Shown here: piece by piece, positions 11,801 through 19,230 of the stretch
Layout of the letters: the number at the start of each line of letters is the position of its first letter
Numbering within the stretch: position 1 is the stretch's first letter
Source of the DNA: Corythucha ciliata
Taxonomy: Eukaryota > Arthropoda > Insecta > Hemiptera > Tingidae
Direction of reading: 5' to 3'
DNA length: 64,000 bases
NCBI GenBank assembly: GCA_038030265.1
Contig: CM075942.1
Span: forward strand, 48,326,751 to 48,390,750
Program-made: the position numbers and the translations under genes
Notes under the pieces: generated by a model
Databases searched by the model: none
What the model was told of the DNA's origin: nothing
Seen by the model: only the letters and a program-made list of their open reading frames with translations

Positions 11801-14800
11801 ATTCACAATCGTCCAGGTACTAACGGCAAAGCTGAGTCACATCCATAAAGGGCTAATATTTCCTTGCACATTTTTATTTTATTTTTCTCGTTTTGTTTCT
11901 TTCAGTTGGGCTGTTCATCAGACGAAGGTTTCAGTGTCGCTGGGGTCTTCAATCTTCAACACGCTCCAAATCTTATGCGAACGATGTTCTCCACAAAATA
12001 CGGTGACACAAGTCGTCCTTCAAAGGACAAAAAACAAAAAAATAAAATTGAAGGATGTGTTTCGTGACCTTTTTAGAGAGCATAGGACTTCTACCACTCA
12101 TCGTCTATTACTTTCTGTATTTTATTTTATCGGTGTGTCTAATGGGCTCTATGATCGCCGCCGGTATTTTCGTTCCAAACTTGGTTCTCGGTGCAGTCTT
12201 TGGCCGCTTTTATGGAGAATTCATTCGGAATTTCATTCCTGGTTATGTGAGCAGTGGGAGTGGGGCGATAGGTGAATGTTATTTTACAAAACCATTCGTT
12301 CTGTTGAAAGGATTGGATTTCACCATCAAAATACGCTTATCTGGGCGCGGGAGCTCACCTCTGCGGCGTCACGCGGCTTCCATTTACTCTGGGCGTCATC
12401 ATGATGGAGGCGGGTGGTAGGACCTTTTTGGGTTATGCGATTTTCATAGTTTTATTTTCGACGACGATCGTCGGGAATTTATTTAACGAAGTACGTAAAC
12501 GTGGTTTTACCCCCTCCCACCCTCCCTCAATTTCGAACGTTGGTTCACTTATACAGTCGATTTACCACCATCAATGTCGCATGGCTGGCATGGCCATCGT
12601 AGCAACAGATCCCCCGCCACTGTGTTCGGAAATGAAAGCGACCGACCTGATGACTTCACCCGCCGAAACGATTCCTGTTCGCGCTAAGGTCGAGCGAGTC
12701 ATGAATCTGTTGAACAATACAACCTTGAATTGCTTTCCCGTCGTCAAAGTAATCCATTTATCGCCTCCTCCCATTATTCGTGGCCTTTTAAACGACCTAA
12801 TAGGCAGATTTTAAGGGCCAAAACTCGCTCGTTGGTATCGTGACGCGAGCCCATCTCATTGTACTACTAAAGCACCGGCTACACACCTACACGATTGAAG
12901 AAGCCTGGAAGTTGTCTCGAAATGACTTTCCAAGTCAACAAGTAGTCAAGGTAACTCGGGCTTTTTCCTCACCCTATAATCCCTGGTTGTAGGCCTTTTG
13001 AGCGGTCCCATAGAGGAAGGTATCCCTACGTGGAATCTCACCTCCAACTTCAACCACTTGAACTCGGCCCAGACCCCTCCCCCACCACATCCCGCCGTAA
13101 TTGTCTCGGTAAGGACCCGGCTGACAATTCTTAAATTTCGCGAGCATTCTCATTATGTCACACTTCTGGATGTTATCGGACCTTGCCCTTAGTTTTAAAC
13201 TATTTCTCTTTTTTTATTTGATGCACAGGAAATTAATTTAATGTAAAGGTTATTTTCTTATTGATTCTAGAAATCTATCTCAGGCGGATTAATCGATTTA
13301 AGTGGAATCAATTATAACAAATTATTTTTTTCCTGTTAAATGAAACGAACTTTCCCTTGCGACGCTTCTTTGCAAAATAGGCGACTAAAAGAACAGTGAC
13401 TGTGGTGGACGCGACTCGCGCGTTGTGCGAGCCCGGGGATTATAATTATCGAGGAATGTCACTGGGCGATGTGCTTCAATCCCCTCCAATGTGACTCGGT
13501 ACTCAGACTCCTTGCAAACAATTTCCTCTTCCGGCACGATATTCGTTCGTATATACGAGTTGAACTTGTTCTCGCGGCGCGAGGGAAATCCATCAGAGAC
13601 TTCCTGTCATCGGCTCTCCAAGTAAACACCCGAGCGAGAGAAGCGAAGACACTCAGTTTGCAACAGTTTGCTACTCCTTCCATAGTATTAACATTTCGTG
13701 CCTGTAAAATTTAAGTTATAGCGTCCCTGCCCCCTAGGGTCTCCCAGGTGAAATTTTGTAGTTTCACGGTGAATTAGACAGTTTTTTGGGCTGCATTACC
13801 AAGTTCAGTCCCAAATGGACATATCAGGAAGGAAAATGATTGATAAATTTTCCAAAATGTAAGTTTTTGCGACTGAATTATAAGTAGAAAATTCAGGTTC
13901 TCTTACAAGACAAGGTCATTGTACTAGTCTTTAGACATAAAACCATTCAGACCTGAAATCATCTCTGGAACAAGGGAAATAAGGGGGGAAATTAATTTTT
14001 TTGGCAAAAAAAAACGGTTTCTTGGCTAAATTTTGATGGCTCTGGGTATTCCTAGGTATTCTGGGTATTCTGGGTTTTTTCCTAGTTCAGCTCTTTTGAA
14101 CACGCTGTAGTTCTTTGCTAAAGATCTTTCTCATTCGGACCATCACAACACCAAAGCATTGCGGGTCTCCTGCGTAAAGATGTCGTCATGTACCAAAACT
14201 TCGAATTGTTCCACATGTTTGCTCGTGATTGCTCCTCACTAGCGTAACTATACCATTTCACTAAATAAAAATCTGGAAATTCGGCCTCAGAATCCAGAAC
14301 ATTCGACCGAATAACTAGACATTCTGGCTCACAGTCTGAACCAAAAACAGTCAACAAACGCATTTGGACCTTGCAGAAAAAAACGCAACGCTCGCAATGT
14401 AGGCTATCGGCCCCTAAATTTGCTCTTTCAAAACAAATATTGGATTTTGCTCCTTCAAAAACTAATTTAGGGGACTTAAGATTTATGAAAAAACAAAATT
14501 TCATGCCTGTAGCCCTTTCTATAATCATGGTCAATGCTAAAACCGAATTCAAAAACTAAATGTCATGATTTTGGGGTCTTCAAATCACAATATTGCTATG
14601 TATTTCCACTATTTCATAACCAAATGTCGGGGATTGGTTCCTTCAGAACCTTTTTTTCAAGCGAATTTTTGCTGTTTCAATTTTTTCAATTCTGCGCATT
14701 CCCATTCATTCAAACCCCAAATTTCATTCCATTAGCTCTTTTCTAAAATCATTTTCGCTGGCTTATTCAAAGAATTGTCTCCACCAATTCCGAGGGTGCA

Positions 14801-17800
14801 GCTCCTTCAGACTCCCCAAATCCAATCCCAAACAGTATCCCTATCACATACCCATACATACCTGGGGGGGGGGGGGTGGGAAAACAATTCCAAACAGGCT
14901 TCATCACTTTTTTCAACCTCTCCGAGGTTGTGTACCAAGAATATGAAGTCAGCTCGGGCCCGAGTTGCCTCGGGAATATGGAAACTTCCAGGGTTTTCTT
15001 CTCTTTCAAACTCTGATTTTGGGAACATCTTCTTTTTGAAAACCAAATTTCGTTTTTCTGACTGAAACCTACGAAATTAGTGTTTTCTAAGATAAGAAGC
15101 TAGAAGAGCTAAATACGCGAAAGTATTTTAAGCGATTCGTCACCGCAAATTGGATTTTCGTGCGTCTAAAATCCAGTAAAATTCGTTATTTCACAACTAA
15201 ACCACGCAAAATTGGTCTTTTCAAGAGCAAAATTTGCGTGAGTTTTGAACTAGCCAACACAGAAAAATTGATTTTTCCCACGACTGAATTCCGCGATACT
15301 GAATTTTTACACGACGAAACTCCACGAAATAGGTTTTTTGAAGAGTCAAACCAGTAAAATAGGGTTTATTCAGAGAAAAATCCAATTACATATCTAAAGG
15401 CCCATCTACACTACGTTTAATTGGAGTTGAATGAGTTGATCAACTCGTTAGATTCAACTTTCAGGGCGATCCAAAAGACGTCCACACTAAATTGAAGTAA
15501 AATACGTGTGAACGTTGAATGGAGTTGAAAGTTGAATGTTTAAGTTGAAAATTGAAAGAGAGGTGAATCAGATCAGGGACTGTTCAGGCAAGAGAGAATT
15601 ATTAAGGCGGTTTATCCAGTCGTTAAAAACTCTCTGTTTTGCCTTCAAAATCATTTTAAAAATTAATACTGTTTTAATCCGCCCTCTCTCTCGACTTCAC
15701 ATGCAACACGTGGTGAAGAAAAAATTATTGTCGTTCGAGCTTACAACTTGTCATCGTCGCTTCGATCTTTCGAATACTTTCGCTATCGTGAACTTCTCAT
15801 TCGTATTCAATCGAATAAGTCAATACCGGCTAACTGTAGCCAGTGGGCTGATAAGCATTTTTGTTTGGTCTCTTCGCGATCCTTCGTCGCTAGAACTCTT
15901 CCATCGTCCGTAACTTCGTTTCTTCGCATCCACTCCGTCGTTTCTTCGCCAACTACTCCATCGCTCGTCGTCGTAACACCCCGCGTCGCCCCCCGACGTC
16001 GTGACACCCCGTCACCCCCCCGTCGTCGTGACATTTCGTCACAAAGTAAAATTAAAACAGTAAATTGATTAATTATTTGAGTATAACATTCTTTTATTAT
16101 ATTTTTTAAATATGCCGACTAGTTTCGGGGTAAGTGCACCCCATTTTCAAGGCATCCGTAGTTCGAAAACAACTTAAAGGAGACATAACCACAATTAGCC
16201 CCAGTTAGCCCCACAATTAGCCAACTGGGGCTAATTGTGGTTATGTCTCCTTTAAGTTGTTTTCGAACTACGGATGCCTTGAAAATGGGGTGCACTTGCC
16301 CCGAAACTAGTCGGCATATTTATAAAATATAATAAAAGAATGTTATACTCAAATAAAATTAAAACAGTTTTTCAAACTCTTCACATATTATTTTTACAGT
16401 CCAAATTTACCGGTCCCCTACGAGTGCGACCAGGGACAATTGTGAGGTGACTTTTGTCCAGTGTCCCACAATTTGAATTGACATGTTGTAGAGAGGATGG
16501 ACTGGAGGGGATGATGGCTCTTCCACGGACGGAGAAGGCAGTTTTACCGGGAGTCGAAAATGGGATTTGAGTTGGAAAGTTTAAATAATTTTTTGTTTTG
16601 TGTCCGTCGAAGTCTTAACAAAAATTATGGATTATGGATTACAATTACGGGATTACTCCCCTCCTCACCGCACTACCATAGTCACAACTGTGAATTCGAG
16701 GGAGTGGGGAGGCTGAAAATAAATAAGTTAATCTTTAAATTAAATACTTGACATTTTTTACTTGTTTTGAGCTAATTGATGGATATATACAGAAAAAAAG
16801 TGACGTAGTACAAGCACTGACGCGATAGGTGCAGTGTGAGTTCCGGAAGGGGATTTCTTCTGGGTGGATTGGATGCGCTGCTTGGACTCCCGGGTTGCTC
16901 AGTTGGTTACAGCACCTGCCGCAAAACCGGGAGGTCGTGGGTTCGAAGCCCACCTTGGGAGCAATTTTTTCTCGGAGCACAAAACAAGTAAAAAAAAGTG
17001 GTAAGTATTTAATTTAAACATTAACTTCTTTATTTTCAGCCTCCCCGCTCCCTCGAATTCACAGTTGTGACTCGGGTACTGCGGTGAGGAGGGGTGTAAA
17101 CCCATAATTGTCCGAAGAAAGGGTCTTCTAAATTCAATTAATTCACTAATTGATAAAGAAAAAAGTGACTTAAAATTAGATAATCAAGTAGGTTGCTTTG
17201 GGCCTTTTTGTAAACACTAATGTAAAGTTACTCAAGCGACAGCTATTCCGTGAGATATCCAGTTAGAGAACCTATAATCAGACAGGTAAAATCACAGACG
17301 CCATGTTCGCTCTTATCAATTATCAGCCTTGTAAAATCCACCTTTTGTTCATGTTTTGTGAATGTCAACAAACCACCCCCAACCTATCTTATTAAACTGA
17401 TAAGAACGAACATGGCGCCGTATGCGTCTACTCGTCTTTAAAGGTTCCTTAATCCAGTGATTGATAAAACCTCCCTAAACCCCACAAAATTGGTTCTTTT
17501 GAAAAGCCAAACCCGTAAAATAGGTTTTATCAAGAGTCAATTACGCTTGAAGAATGCTTTCCAATAGCTTAACGTGTGAAATGGGGTTTTCAATTGAGCT
17601 AAGCTCACGAATCCCCCCCCCCCCCCAAAGACTACTGTATCCCACCCGTAATTCGAGGTTAAAAATGATAAAAAGTGGTGAATCGTGGCTAGAAAAAACG
17701 CCAATTCGCAGTTTCTGGAGGCAGCTTCGCTGCTACAGAATTGAGTGATACCTGTGATAGCTAATTTCATGGTTACGACCTATAGAAGTGAACGCACTTC

Positions 17801-19035
17801 TAAACATTTCACTCGGGGGGGTCGAAAAAACGTATTTTGCAGCTAATATTAGAAAACACGCCGATTCACGGCATCTGGTGGCAACTTTGGGGTCTAAATT
17901 GAGACAAACTCCAATCTCTAGTTTCTGTTCTGTCCGTATGTAAACCTGGATTGCTCACAGCGGACTGGAGGGGCGTGGAGGGGGCAGGTCGTCCCCTGAT
18001 AAACAATCACCCTGTCCCTTTCCTTGTGTAGTTATGGCAACACAACTCTCTTCCGGTATTTACTCGAGGGGGTGGGGGGTTGGGTTTTGGTGGGGACCAG
18101 CTGTATATAACGTTCGAGGAGGGTCTGGGAGACTCAAACCGTTATGCTGAGTCTCCAGTTTTACGACCAAATTGCCCTTTTATAGCGGCATTGCCAGTTT
18201 TATGGCAGAATTTCCAGTTTTAAAGCCGAACTGCCAGTTTTATTGCCGAATTGCCTGGCTTTTTATGGCCGAATTAACAGTTTTGTTGCCGAATCGCCAG
18301 TTTTGTGACCACGTTGCCAGTTCTAAGTCAGAATTTCAAGTTGTATAGCCGAATTGCCAGATTTGTTGCCAAATCGTCAGTTTCATTGTTGAATTTCCAG
18401 TTTTATTACTGAATTGCCAGTTTTATGACAGAGTTTCTAGTTTCATTACTGAATTGTCAGTTTTATTGCGCAATTACTATATTTTTACCTAAATCGGCAG
18501 ATTTATGCTCGAATCGCCTGTTTTATAGGCGAGTTTATGGCGTGGATCGGTTAATAACGCACGGTTTCGCGGGTAATGACTCGCGGTTTCAAAAGCTTGT
18601 TTTCGAGATAGATTCACACTTTCCAGGGATAGAAACACAGTCAATTCAAAGAATTATTTTTACCAAATGTGGGTTTATCTAGTCGCGCCAATTTTTTTTT
18701 CTTTTGTCAACAGAGCGTCAACAGAGAGTTGCTGAACATGAACGAAGAAATTGATTTAACGCCATTTATGAACTCAACTCCTTACACAATTCAAAAAGTA
18801 AAATAAAAGAAAATCGCTCTGTCCACACTCTTCTAAACGATTAATTGTCTCTAGCATTGTCCTTTTGACACGATATACCGCCTTATATGCAACCTGGGAC
18901 TGAGGCAAATTGTCGTCGTCGATGCTGAGTACAAGGTAAGGTTGCGAGGATTGAAAAAAAAAAAAAAAAGTGGCGGACAGACGGTGGAATTCAATTTGTT
19001 TTTTGATTTTGAGGGTCGGGGGCCTCTCTTGTTTC

Positions 19036-19074
<39 letters not shown>

Positions 19075-19177
19075 TGATTTATAGGTGGCTGGAATGATAA
19101 CAAGGAAGAATGTCGCCACATACGTGTACCATTCGAATGCCATACATGCTTCGGTTGTTAGACTACCGGTGAAATAA
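2513..19177 (+). CDS. ClC-7-like chloride/proton exchanger, 14 exons, 5' end missing
   Basis: Joined exons: 2513-2818, 2888-3031, 10902-11073, 11165-11296, 11418-11544, 11663-11816, 11906-12002, 12077-12246, 12311-12490, 12557-12748, 12816-12950, 18714-18797, 18855-18935, 19085-19177. The total is 2067 nt, 688 residues plus stop; all introns are GT-AG and phases agree. Counted from the first codon, residues about 30-500 form the CLC membrane domain and 510-688 the CBS1-CBS2 cytosolic pair. ClC-7 exchanges 2 Cl- for 1 H+ across the lysosomal membrane with the subunit Ostm1. Seen here: gating Glu at 151, proton Glu at 216 (LEEG), GIFVP at 407-411, pore Tyr at 497. Odd: GSGIP is GGGIA (107-111) and GKEGP is GMEGP (149-153). 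The family N-terminus (~100 residues) is not found. I infer a diverged paralogue; altered ion preference is possible but unproven. Confidence 0.95.
2888..3031 (+). CDS. CLC exon b: helices C-E, altered GSGIP motif
   Basis: 48 codons, phase 0 to 0. It begins PKAAGGGIAPVLGFANGVRV where the family has P-V-A-A-G-S-G-I-P. Ser (codon 2903-2905) is Gly and Pro (2912-2914) is Ala. In CLC proteins that Ser main chain and side chain help hold the central anion. It ends in GLAGGM, just before the gating Glu on the next exon. The preceding intron is only 69 bp; the next is 7.9 kb. Confidence 0.93.
3500..4830. repeat. Degenerate ~45 bp repeats (AAACTTGCAATTTT flavour)
   Basis: Recurring but poorly conserved units built on CCC(G/T)AAACTTGCAATTTT and AATTTCGCGGATATTCAGCC at about 40-50 bp spacing, for example near 3543, 3725, 3765, 4031 and 4755. 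No two adjacent units are identical. The same words recur near 21940-22030. Confidence 0.6.
5145..5487. mobile_element. MITE with GGCGTTTTCC ends, split by another MITE
   Basis: Ends GGCGTTTTCCATTTGCATGC (left) and TGCAAATGGAAAACACC (right) are inverted copies. Inside, CTTCTCTG and CGGAGAAGACG form a hairpin like the one in 2150-2282. The element is interrupted by 5221-5363. Confidence 0.7.
5221..5363. mobile_element. 143 bp near-palindromic MITE, TAA target duplication
   Basis: Inverted ends AGCCCTGTTCACACGATGCA pair over about 50 bp with 5315-5363. TAA at 5218-5220 and 5364-5366 is a 3-bp target duplication, the usual size for PIF/Harbinger elements. It lies inside 5145-5487 and is therefore younger than it. 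Confidence 0.88.
6330..7640. other. GC-richer unclassified block
   Basis: About 1.3 kb with base composition unlike its A/T-rich surroundings and without the short-period repeats. Open frames exist on both strands (the longest is 7164-7592 minus, 142 codons), but none has recognisable domains and they overlap one another, so they look like chance frames in GC-rich DNA. A transposon untranslated region, or DNA from another source, are both possible. Confidence 0.4.
6805..6905. repeat. Short tandem repeat, about three ~32-bp units
   Basis: Three consecutive diverged units around (T/C)TTTAGAA(C/A) followed by a CCCTCGGCGG-like word, at about 6812, 6848 and 6880. It lies within the GC-richer block. 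Confidence 0.6.
8732..8862. mobile_element. 131 bp MITE
   Basis: Inverted ends GAGCCCTTTTTACATGAGTA and the complement of GTCGTGTAAAAAGGGCC frame 131 bp without coding capacity. TA occurs on both sides (8729-8730, 8863-8864). Confidence 0.75.
8870..10230. repeat. Degenerate ~30-45 bp repeats
   Basis: Starts with units like AAACTGGC(A/T)ATTCG (8885-9005), then units of the kind CC(G/A)C(G/A)AAATT..TTTTT..AGGCCAA at about 45 bp spacing up to ~9760, and GAGAAA(C/A)C(G/C)GCG-type units to 10230. Divergence is high. A C tract lies at 10067-10077. Confidence 0.65.
10231..10901. other. Last part of intron 2, no recognisable feature
   Basis: A/T-rich unique sequence. I see no repeats, hairpins or coding potential beyond the polypyrimidine-poor acceptor at the end. 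Confidence 0.5.
10902..11073 (+). CDS. CLC exon c: gating glutamate, helices F-H
   Basis: 57 codons plus one base. It begins EGPMVHIGACFGA; the first codon (10902-10904) is the gating Glu of the GKEGP motif, with Met instead of Lys before it on the previous exon. It ends LGAGIASGIVGAFSTPI, the A-A-F-G-A-P-V-G region of the family. The loop between is two residues shorter than in human ClC-7. Confidence 0.95.
11165..11296 (+). CDS. CLC exon d: proton glutamate, helix H-I
   Basis: Phase 1 to 1. Reads GGSVMALEEGMTFWSFGVML, matching G-G-V-L-F-S-L-E-E-G-x-x-F-W. The second Glu (residue 216) is the intracellular proton-transfer Glu of CLC exchangers, so an exchanger rather than a channel is expected. 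The next helix is Ala-rich (IFLAATAAAFTLNLGLSF). Confidence 0.95.
11418..11544 (+). CDS. CLC exon e: helix J
   Basis: Phase 1 to 2. After a short luminal ENFSMTNF comes the membrane helix ELPLYIILGAIVGLTGALWV, matching E-I-P-V-F-I-A-M-G-V-V-G-G-V-L-G-A of ClC-7. The acceptor (CGTCCAAG) is weak, but phase and alignment support it. Confidence 0.9.
11663..11816 (+). CDS. CLC exon f: helix K and luminal loop
   Basis: Phase 2 to 0. Reads AYVNKKWKQLLELFLIALMT, a basic cytosolic stretch, then a long hydrophobic helix to WIVFVSF, then the luminal QNTCIPKPKK. Cys aligns with the conserved C-Q-P-L of ClC-7. Confidence 0.92.
11906..12002 (+). CDS. CLC exon g: luminal K-L loop
   Basis: 32 codons plus one base. 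Starts LGCSSDEGFSVAGVFNLQHA, with the family F-C-x-D-G-x-Y-N-x-x-A-x-x-F pattern, and ends at KY. The acceptor TTTCTTTCAG is strong. Confidence 0.88.
12077..12246 (+). CDS. CLC exon h: GIFVP motif, helices L-N
   Basis: Phase 1 to 0. Reads ESIGLLPLIVYYFLYFILSV and then SMIAAGIFVPNLVLGAVFGR. GIFVP (residues 407-411) is the conserved G-x-F-x-P at the start of helix N, another wall of the anion site, and is intact here. The donor at 12247 (TAT|GTGAGC) was chosen over 12262 because it keeps phase and gives a gap-free fit to ClC-7. Confidence 0.93.
12311..12490 (+). CDS. CLC exon i: helices O-Q
   Basis: 60 codons, phase 0 to 0. Starts DWISPSKYAYLGAGAHLCGV, matching D-P-G-K-Y-A-L-M-G-A-A-A-x-L-G-G; then TRLPFTLGVIMMEAGG (family T-L-S-L-T-V-I-M-M-E-A-T) and IVGNLFNE before helix R. 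Confidence 0.95.
12557..12748 (+). CDS. CLC exon j: pore Tyr, helix R, CBS1 start
   Basis: 64 codons. SIYHHQCRMAG holds Tyr 497, aligned with the conserved Tyr of helix R that contacts the anion (L-Y-D-M-H-I-Q in ClC-7). Then the linker and CBS1: MKATDLMTSPAETIPVRAKV and LNCFPVVK, the family R-E-V-M-S-x-P-V-x-x-L and G-F-P-V-V. Confidence 0.95.
12816..12950 (+). CDS. CLC exon k: CBS1 end
   Basis: 45 codons, phase 0 to 0. Reads GQNSLVGIVTRAHLIVLLKH, matching L-Q-G-L-I-L-R-S-Q-L-I-V-L-L-K-H, then RLHTYTIEEAWKL and NDFPSQQVVK. It joins the exon at 18714 with no gap in the alignment. Confidence 0.95.
14260..15380. repeat. Degenerate short-period repeats
   Basis: Loose ~40-50 bp units containing CAAAATT(T/G)..., for example near 14440, 14500, 14560, 14720, 15150, 15190, 15260 and 15330 (ACGCAAAATTGGTCTTTTCA). 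Interrupted by a G tract at 14863-14873 and some unique sequence. Units are poorly conserved. Confidence 0.5.
15410..15545. mobile_element. Possible solo MITE end
   Basis: Begins AAGGCCCATCTACACTACGT and is followed by several GTTGAA/TTCAAC words that can fold on themselves. The start looks like the GGCCC ends of other MITEs in the window, but no matching right end was found. Confidence 0.35.
16073..16356. mobile_element. 134-bp-arm palindromic foldback
   Basis: Arms 16073-16206 and 16223-16356 are inverted copies differing at only about two positions around a 16-nt spacer. The arms contain CCGACTAGTTTCGGGG and AACTTAAAGGAGACATAACC. AAAATTAAAACAGT occurs just outside both ends (about 16047 and 16355), a possible target duplication. 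Such an extruding hairpin is a young foldback/MITE or a local inverted duplication. Confidence 0.88.
16641..17111. mobile_element. Foldback element with tRNA-like centre
   Basis: Arms about 16641-16772 and 16976-17111 are inverted copies (shared words CCCCTCCTCACCGCA and CACAACTGTGAATTCGAGGG). The ~200 bp between them holds a tRNA-like sequence at 16887-16961. The arms have no tRNA character, so the element is a composite rather than a simple SINE. Confidence 0.8.
16887..16961 (+). ncRNA. tRNA-like sequence (SINE-type promoter or tRNA pseudogene)
   Basis: A 75-nt cloverleaf-like sequence: acceptor CTCCCGG pairs with TTGGGAG using two G-T pairs, D stem TGCT/AGCA, T arm GTGGG-TTCGAAG-CCCAC. 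A box TTGCTCAGTTGG and B box GGTTCGAAGCC match RNA polymerase III consensus well. The anticodon stem is damaged (about CCTGCC against GGGAGG with a mismatch and an eight-base loop), so the anticodon cannot be named. More likely a tRNA-derived repeat than a working tRNA gene. Confidence 0.65.
17266..17448. mobile_element. 183 bp MITE, TTA target duplication
   Basis: Ends GAGAACCTATAA and TTTAAAGGTTCC are inverted, and the inner words GCCATGTTCG and CGAACATGGCG pair. TTA at 17263-17265 and 17449-17451 is the target duplication, as for PIF/Harbinger-type elements. Confidence 0.8.
17470..17920. repeat. Degenerate ~45 bp repeats
   Basis: Units such as CCACAAAATTGGTTCTTTTG, CCGTAAAATAGGTTTTATCA and GTGTGAAATGGGGTTTTCAA follow each other at about 40-45 bp. 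A C tract at 17611-17626 interrupts them. Confidence 0.65.
18140..18560. repeat. Degenerate ~27 bp repeats (GAATTGCCAGTTTTAT flavour)
   Basis: About fifteen units of (G/A)AATTGCCAGTTTTATTGCC type in head-to-tail order with 10-30 percent divergence between neighbours. This is the most regular array in the gene. It ends about 150 bp before the exon at 18714. Confidence 0.85.
18714..18797 (+). CDS. CLC exon l: CBS2 start
   Basis: 28 codons: SVNRELLNMNEEIDLTPFMN followed by STPYTIQK. This is the D-L-S-E-F-M-N-P-S-P-Y-T-V signature that opens CBS2 in ClC-7. Acceptor TTTTGTCAACAG, donor AAA|GTAAAA. Confidence 0.95.
18855..18935 (+). CDS. CLC exon m: CBS2 middle
   Basis: 27 codons: HCPFDTIYRLICNLGLRQIV then VVDAEYK, matching [21 protein letters not shown] of the family. 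Flanked by a 57-bp and a 149-bp intron. Confidence 0.96.
19030..19072. repeat. Long T tract in the last CLC intron
   Basis: A run of about 33 T at 19040-19072, just before the last acceptor (TTGATTTATAG at 19074-19084), serving as an extreme polypyrimidine tract. Its length makes it prone to sequencing error and polymorphism. Confidence 0.85.
19085..19177 (+). CDS. CLC exon n: CBS2 end and stop
   Basis: 30 codons and TAA at 19175-19177. VAGMITRKNVATYVYHSNAI matches V-V-G-L-V-T-R-K-D-L-A-R-Y. The tail HASVVRLPVK is short, ending close to where ClC-7 proteins end. Confidence 0.95.
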   Translation: MAGMITRKNVATYVYHSNAIHASVVRLPVK

Positions 19178-19224
19178 AAACGGGCGCTGAATGCGGTCGC
19201 GCTAGAGGGGGAGGGGGACCGATT

Positions 19225-19230
19225 AATAAA
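19225..19230 (+). promoter_or_regulatory. Poly(A) signal of the CLC gene
   Basis: AATAAA about 48 bp after the stop, followed by further AATAA repeats and A-rich sequence. An overlapping AATAAA also straddles the stop codon (19173-19178). Confidence 0.6.

Larger units (their letters stand above)
12951..18713 (+). other. CLC intron 11 (5.8 kb), repeat-filled
   Basis: Starts GTAACTCGGG and ends TTTTGTCAACAG. It holds short-period repeats (14260-15380, 17470-17920, 18140-18560), a long palindrome (16073-16356), a foldback with a tRNA-like centre (16641-17111) and a TTA-flanked MITE (17266-17448). The stretch 13200-14260 shows no recognisable feature. Confidence 0.9.

Noticed and set aside
12247..12263. 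Alternative donor ATAG|GTGAAT for CLC exon h
   Set aside because: It would end in phase 1, while exon i begins in phase 0. The donor at 12247 keeps phase and length.
12992..13107. Possible CLC exon with RYPYVES-like reading and GT donor
   Set aside because: It resembles the P-R-F-P region only weakly. Joining 12950 to 18714 directly gives a gap-free, in-phase fit to ClC-7.
16887..16961. Functional tRNA gene
   Set aside because: Damaged anticodon stem and position inside a foldback favour a tRNA-derived repeat.
16735..16980. Minus-strand frame reading KVGFEPTTSRF
   Set aside because: This is the well-known chance translation of a tRNA T arm and acceptor, not a protein.
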